Positions 6,736 through 11,159 of a stretch of DNA of 11,159 bases are shown in pieces. Position numbers and translations under genes: made by a program. The notes beneath the pieces were generated by a model. The model worked only from the letters and a program-made list of their open reading frames with translations, searched no databases and was not told where the DNA came from. Positions within the stretch are counted from its first letter, which is position 1; each line of letters opens with the position of its first letter. Source of the DNA: Phoronis ovalis (taxonomy: Eukaryota; Phoronida; Phoronidae); contig JAOXYB010055778.1 of NCBI GenBank assembly GCA_028565635.1, forward strand, positions 1 through 11,159. Reading direction: 5' to 3'.

Positions 6736-8796
6736 TTAGAGCCAAATTTTTTTTAATGCATGATTTTACAACCTTTCTTTATCATACTTCCCTGATAGGA
6801 TAGGTTAGAATATCTCCTGGACCAAAGCAATGAGTAATGGCTAAATGAACTGTTTCCTTAATTGCCTGAGCAATATCACATGTTAAATGAACACTCAAAA
6901 TCATATAGGGGTGACAAAAGAAGAAAAACAATTAGTGAAAACACTTGCTAGGAATCCATAGGTGTCATTGTGTGCTTTCTCAATGTTCCTAAATTACAAA
7001 GTTTTAACATCAATCAATCAATATTTCTCAGTAATCCTTATATATACCTCTTCATTTTTCAAAAAGAATTTCAAAACACAAGCTTACAATGAAATTGTGG
7101 CTTTAACTGGAGACTGATTAAACTTTTACAGGGAGTAACAGCTAGTTTTCAGAATACAAACTGACACACAGAACTAAAGATAATGCCACCATTATCATAG
7201 CTTATTGCACAATGTGAAAAAATACTCATCAGATTTAAATCTATTGTGAATAGTAATTAATAAATCTGAGTATCCTCCATTGTTACATTTTTAATTTGTG
7301 ATTAGTTACATATCCATCTAAGTAATTAAAACTTAGATTTTCGGATATTAAAATATTGTGTATTGAATTCTCTTGAAAACATTATTACAACATGTAATAG
7401 ACATATATTGTGCTTCTTTGTTCAGTTTTAACAAAGGCACCCAGCAAGTAATTTTGACAGTTGTTAATTTCTGAATTATTATCATATATCTTAATAAACT
7501 GTAATTGAAGCTATTGGATATTCCTTTTAAAACTTTAATGTCATAAAATGTCGATATAAAAGACATGCAACCAAACGGCTACAGAAATTAATATGCAATG
7601 TATTAAAACCTGATATTACTGCATTAATCAAATGATATAATAACTATAGCCTTAGCACTCACTCTATAATAATAGAACAACTTGAAGGAATATGCAAATA
7701 AATACTTGAAATTTCTCAGATATCCATATCATATCATGAAATGTTACCATCTGCTGCAATTTAACTATAGGTATAAGTAAATATAGCTAAAAAGTAATGT
7801 ATTGTAAAGCTTAAAATACCTTTTATTAGCAAGAAAAATCAGATCAACTCACAACGATGCATATGTAACACTTGGAAAATGATTGGTCAATAGTCACACA
7901 AATAAACAATGTCTTTGCAATTCGATACATATTTAAGTTCCAATGCACACCATTTTCCAGCCAAAGTATAATCAATAAAAAAAACAATAGCACTGTCTGT
8001 GTGTTAAATGAGCAAGAGTACAATTGGTCACTGAACCACATTACAGTGTTGTAATATAACAGAAGTTGCCAGAAACCAGGAAACTAGTGCCTCTATATGT
8101 TTTTCAACAGCAGGCTCTTTGGTACAGGTGCTTCATCTTAATCCTAATAGATGAACTTTGAATCTTGCAGTTTCTAGTTGCTGCACTGCCATCGATGCTT
8201 TTATAAAATGTATATCAGGAACTACCGCACTCAAAGAATGAAAAAATAGTAGTGTATTTATTATTCAGCTTTAAAATGAAAATCACTACCTTATTAATAA
8301 TTGCATACCTGATTACAAACTAACATAATAAAAAAGTTCATTGATAATTCTGAAAAAGTTTAAATTTACATCAAAATTACTATATAAAGTGCACCAGAGT
8401 TATTAACTACTGGATAGATGAATTAAATATTATTATTTTGTCTAATGACATTTATAGCATCGCCAGTTTTTACACAGTTCATTCAGTATCTTAATTCATA
8501 TGTCTTGATTAGTTCAATGTTTCAGTGACTGATTGATAACTAATTTTTAGATGGCAGAGATTCATAACATTGCTTTTAATTGCATAAACAATTAAACTTG
8601 TTTACTTATAATTTTATAACACAGATGTAATGTTTCATTAGGATGGGTAATTTTGGTCATGCTAATTGATCTAAGTTATTATAGTTCAAAAACTTAGCTA
8701 TACAAAAACTCATTAATTGCCAAAGTTTTTAGGTTGTTTCATAAAAATATCTTTATTTATACCTTTAGAATTCAAGACTACAATAAAAATACAATT
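6736..8796. other. AT-rich non-coding stretch, no gene seen
   Basis: No exon with both splice signals and an open frame was found. Overlapping opposite-strand open runs at 7844-8054 (60-65 codons each) are within chance; the plus-strand one begins after a stop and has no ATG at its start. Perfect stems occur at 8671-8697 (CTAAGTT/AACTTAG) and at 8130-8156 (TTCATCT/AGATGAA). An octamer ATGCAAAT of the POU-factor type lies at about 7692 and recurs inside a 13-base identical string near 10053. One notable hairpin is listed separately. Confidence 0.5.
7209..7283. other. Imperfect 75-nt hairpin
   Basis: Four stems nest in register: ACAATG (7209-7214) with CATTGT (7278-7283); ATACTC (7222-7227) with GAGTAT (7268-7273); AGATTTA (7231-7237) with TAAATCT (7261-7267); and CTATT (7241-7245) with AATAG (7249-7253) closing a 3-base loop. 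That gives 24 pairs in 75 bases, broken by asymmetric internal loops. The size is that of a microRNA precursor, but the large 7-by-4 and 3-by-7 loops are unfavourable and AT-rich DNA yields such folds by chance. No transcript evidence is available from sequence. Confidence 0.3.
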
Positions 8797-8832
8797 GGAA
8801 CTCGAGACCTCTGCCTAAGGCAGGCGCAACCA
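8797..8832 (-). repeat. tRNA-derived fragment (SINE remnant)
   Basis: Read on the minus strand, this G+C-rich island begins TGGTTGCGCCTGCCTTAGG and continues AGAGGTCTCGAGTTCC. That order (end of D arm, CCTGCC anticodon stem, AGGTCTCGAGTTC variable/T arm) is the usual sequence of many tRNAs and tRNA-derived SINEs. The anticodon arm has collapsed into the short perfect palindrome CTGCCT/AGGCAG at 8811-8823 because bases of the loop are missing, and the D arm is cut short. It is thus a decayed fragment, not a gene. ATTGGAA occurs directly on each side (8794-8800 and 8834-8840). Confidence 0.5.
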
Positions 8833-8840
8833 TATTGGAA

Positions 8841-9870
8841 AATTCATGTATGCAGCATGAAGATTAGAAACCAATAAATCAAATATTGGATAAAACTCCC
8901 ACAGGCAAAGACACACAAATTTTTGAATTGACAGATGGATGATGCAAGCAGACTAATTATAATCCGAAACTGGTAAATAACAGATTTAGTACTGCATTTC
9001 TAACAGTCTACACATTTTGAAACTAGAAAATTATAAATATTTAATAAAGAAATCACACACTGGGATCAGCTGTTGCACAAATGAAACTTTATTACAAATA
9101 CTATTGATTATGAATACAAGTCTTTTCTGGACAACTTCATGTCAGGGCTAAAAGCTATGGATTAGTTTCAGCTAGCATCGTGCAAATGTCATTTAAACCT
9201 TCATTTTTTAATATTTAAAGTTACTTCCTATATAGCAATAAAACGAGACACTATAGATCAGTGTGAACTAGTTTTTACCCCTAGATGAATACACAATTAG
9301 AAAATATATCAATACTCACTTTAATTGCACAGCACCTGAACTTATTATAATTAGTTTATAAGTCTGTAAGACATAGTGACAGCAGAGCTCCCTAGTGTTA
9401 GCAAGGCAATCATTGAAAATAGACCAGAAGTATGAAAAACATGTCACTTTGCAACCCTACAAGTAATTAAACACCTTTCAATTTATTTATTTTTTCAAAA
9501 ATAATTCAAAAATGATGGTTTACAAATCGTTTTATCTCCACCAACACGGCATTTATCGTTATTGTTGGCAAGTGATATATGTTTCCACTGGAAATTATTC
9601 CATTCAAATCCAGGAAACAAAATTATCAACCCTAAAGCAATTATCAACAAGTACATGTAGTGCATTGCCTTAGATCAAAATGTTATGGCTATTTCAATTG
9701 TGTCTTGTACGACATATAGCACCAGCAATTGAAAAATATATTACAGTGCCCAACTAAACATATGTTGTGAACAAAACAAGCAATACCTATGATACATAAT
9801 GTATTACTGTGTATATTTTTTGCTTCAATAGTTTAGGCTTGTATTTAAAGTGATGATTTACAAAACTTAC
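8841..9870. other. AT-rich non-coding stretch, no gene seen
   Basis: No exon supported. A run of overlapping ATTTA pentamers lies at 9481-9495 (ATTTATTTATTTTTT, containing the TTATTTATT nonamer), which would act as an AU-rich element only if it lay in a plus-strand 3' UTR. A 9-bp inverted repeat TTTCAATTG (9692-9700) with CAATTGAAA (9726-9734) encloses a smaller TGTC/GACA stem. CCAACA (9541-9546) pairs with TGTTGG (9563-9568), followed by TTTCC/GGAAA at 9582-9594. AATTATCAAC is repeated about 20 bases apart near 9622 and 9641. Confidence 0.5.
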
Positions 9871-9915
9871 CTTTACCTTAGATATATTCTTGAAATGCCT
9901 CCATAAACAGCCATC
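9871..9915 (-). CDS. Candidate 45-nt in-frame microexon
   Basis: On the minus strand, a long pyrimidine-rich run and CTAATTAG give a good acceptor ending at 9916, and the exon is followed by AAAG|GTAAGT, a fully consensus donor (plus-strand ACTTAC at 9865-9870). The 45 bases between are a multiple of three and are open in one frame only, reading DGCLWRHFKNISKVK; the other two frames hit TAA. An alternative upstream donor AAG|GTAAAG would shorten it by six bases, removing VK. Microexons of this size are common in animal neuronal genes. The peptide is not recognised, and no partner exon was found in the window, so both the gene and its function are unknown. Confidence 0.3.
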
Positions 9916-9917
9916 CT

Positions 9918-11063
9918 AATTAGTCTAGTTTAAACCAAGAATAGATGAAATGATAGTGAGAAACTACAGGTTTAGGCAGGCATATGAAGGAATTATACAT
10001 GACAAATTAAATTTCCCTAGTTCAGTGATATTTTCAGAAGTGACTCATGTATATGCAAATAAAAGATGTTCGCACACTTGCATCATCAGCATGTTTCGTC
10101 CAAATATACAAAAATGTTTAAAATGTTAAAACTCAAGAAAAATAAATAAAATGTATTAAACTTAAAAAAACATTTCAAAAGACTCAAAATTAAAGGCAAT
10201 TTGCCAAAACCTCAAGATACAACATAAATTTCTTAAAATGCAAGAAGAGATCATGAGAAAACACAGGTGTATGCACAAAATATCTACTGATAAATTAATA
10301 TATGAATGTGCAGATAATGAGTGACATTTCTGCATCAAAACAACTACGTACAGGTCATAAAAAATTATAAAATCACCTTGAGTACAATACAAATGATTGC
10401 TATAGATTTTAATCCAAACAGATTATGAAACATAGCAAATATAATAACTCATGTCATACCAATTAATAATCTAGGTTAATCACCATAATTTTACTGTAAC
10501 TTCAAACAATACTTTATTGTAATATTTAATATTTTTAAATGAAGCTGAAAGTAGAAAGTTTATATAAATAATGGTACTTTATTACACATTTCCCTGAATT
10601 AATTATCTCGGGTTTATTATTTTAGTTTACAGTGCAAAACACAAGGAAAAACAATGCTCCAGTATATATATGTTGAAACAGAAGTTACTGCAAAACACAC
10701 TAAGTAGTTACAGTACTGCAGGTAAAAACAGACATATATGCAGGATAATTAAGCAATTTTTCTGTCTGTTATTGCTTTTGACATTCATCATATTATATTT
10801 TAAAGTACATTGTATATTATTGATTTTTTTAAAATCGGCTCTGGATTTTTTTTAATATACAGCTAATTAAAGTTATATGAATTGGAATATAAAAGATTAG
10901 ACAGGTGCAAAAGTTATTCGATCAGTTACTTCTGTTTCATTAACATAATTCTTCCATATTTTTCCAGATAATCGTCCCCTCAAATAATTAGCCCTTCTGG
11001 TGACTAAAATAAATTAAGGTCTTGAGATAAACTGTGCATAACATTCTTCTCTAATTTTCATTA
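9918..11063. other. AT-rich non-coding stretch, no gene seen
   Basis: No gene is supported. The plus frame is open from about 10597 to 10855 (86 codons), but its second half is a leucine/phenylalanine-rich reading of T-rich DNA and the length is near the chance limit. A strong acceptor-like tract CTTCCATATTTTTCCAG ends at 10967, but the sequence after it hits a stop within eight codons in all frames; AATAAA follows at about 11007. Small perfect structures: GGCAA/TTGCC at 10195-10205, ACAATA/TATTGT at 10506-10520, AAGCAAT/ATTGCTT at 10751-10777. Confidence 0.5.
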
Positions 11064-11159
11064 TCAAGACAAAGAAATATACATGCATTTACTTTCGAAA
11101 TGTAATAAGGAAGTAAATAATTTCTTTGCGTTTCGGACCCTGAATGTATTCAGGCCGCC
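11064..11159 (-). CDS. Weak candidate: 3' end of a coding exon, cut by the window edge
   Basis: On the minus strand the frame is open from the window edge to TGA at 11064-11066, giving 31 residues that begin GGLNTFRVRNAKKLFTSLLH. The outermost 30 bases are markedly richer in G+C than the rest. The opposite strand is also open here (11024 to the edge), so coding is far from shown, and the G+C may belong to the hairpin at the edge or to a repeat beyond it. Confidence 0.12.
   Translation of the reverse strand, partial: GGLNTFRVRNAKKLFTSLLHFESKCMYISLS
11134..11157. repeat. GC-rich hairpin at the right edge
   Basis: CGG (11134-11136) and CCTGAA (11139-11144) pair with TTCAGG (11149-11154) and CCG (11155-11157) around a TGTA loop: nine pairs with one 2-base bulge. 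It could be the tip of a larger inverted repeat continuing past the window. Confidence 0.5.

Noticed and set aside
6426-6803. 125-codon open run on the plus strand
   Set aside because: It spans minisatellite units in both orientations and the C-rich tail; the local G+C of the repeat explains the lack of stops.
7844-8054. Overlapping 60-65 codon open runs on both strands
   Set aside because: Both are within chance length; the plus-strand run starts right after a stop at TTG, and there are no splice sites or a known motif.
8829-8838. CArG-like CCATATTGG
   Set aside because: Only five A/T bases lie between CC and GG where six are required.
10597-10855. 86-codon plus-strand open run ending in a membrane-like helix
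   Set aside because: The helix comes from a T-rich stretch; the length is close to the chance limit and no splice or start support is seen.
1-11159. CRISPR array, bacterial operons, rRNA or intact tRNA genes
   Set aside because: No regular direct repeats with unique spacers, no bacterial gene organisation, and both tRNA-like sequences have lost arms needed for function.

Overview
This window looks like AT-rich (roughly 30% G+C by eye), gene-poor DNA from an animal nuclear genome, most likely an invertebrate; the lineage cannot be fixed from the sequence alone. There is no prokaryotic gene organisation: no Shine-Dalgarno-led ORFs, no operons, no long ORFs. Instead there are tRNA-derived SINE sequence, a repeat-bearing composite element, a TTAA-flanked foldback element, and short stop-free stretches bordered by GT/AG splice signals. 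I place no protein-coding gene with confidence. Stop codons fall about every 12 codons at this composition, so stop-free runs of 60-120 codons are expected by chance in 11 kb, and most of the long ones are only T-rich, hydrophobic-looking noise.

Layout. 1-1556: AT-rich, no gene seen. 1557-1675 (+): candidate exon coding for a regular coiled-coil heptad, with a good donor. 1676-4506: mostly intron-like, with two weaker stop-free patches (2284-2391 and 4123-4257, both +). 4507-4643 (+): candidate terminal coding exon, distinctly richer in G+C at its start, whose C-terminus resembles the last strands of an SH3 domain. 4801-5415: a ~615 bp imperfect palindrome bounded on both sides by TTAA, the clearest structured element in the window. 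5416-5881: single-copy-looking DNA. 5882 to about 6735: composite repeat made of a tRNA-like SINE head, a ~32-bp minisatellite in two direct blocks, a third block in inverted orientation, and a C-rich tail. 6736-8796: AT-rich with an imperfect 75-nt hairpin at 7209-7283. 8797-8832: a tRNA-derived fragment on the minus strand. 8833-11159: AT-rich, with a candidate 45-nt in-frame microexon on the minus strand (9871-9915) and a GC-rich hairpin running into the right edge.

How the parts may fit. If the plus-strand candidates are real, a plus-strand gene with a coiled coil followed by an SH3-like C-terminus would end at 4643, with the foldback element in or just past its 3' UTR. The phases of the first two candidate exons (1557-1675 and 2284 onward) join, but no complete phase-consistent chain to 4507 could be built. 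The minus-strand microexon would belong to a different gene. All exon calls are hypotheses; the repeat and foldback calls rest directly on the sequence.
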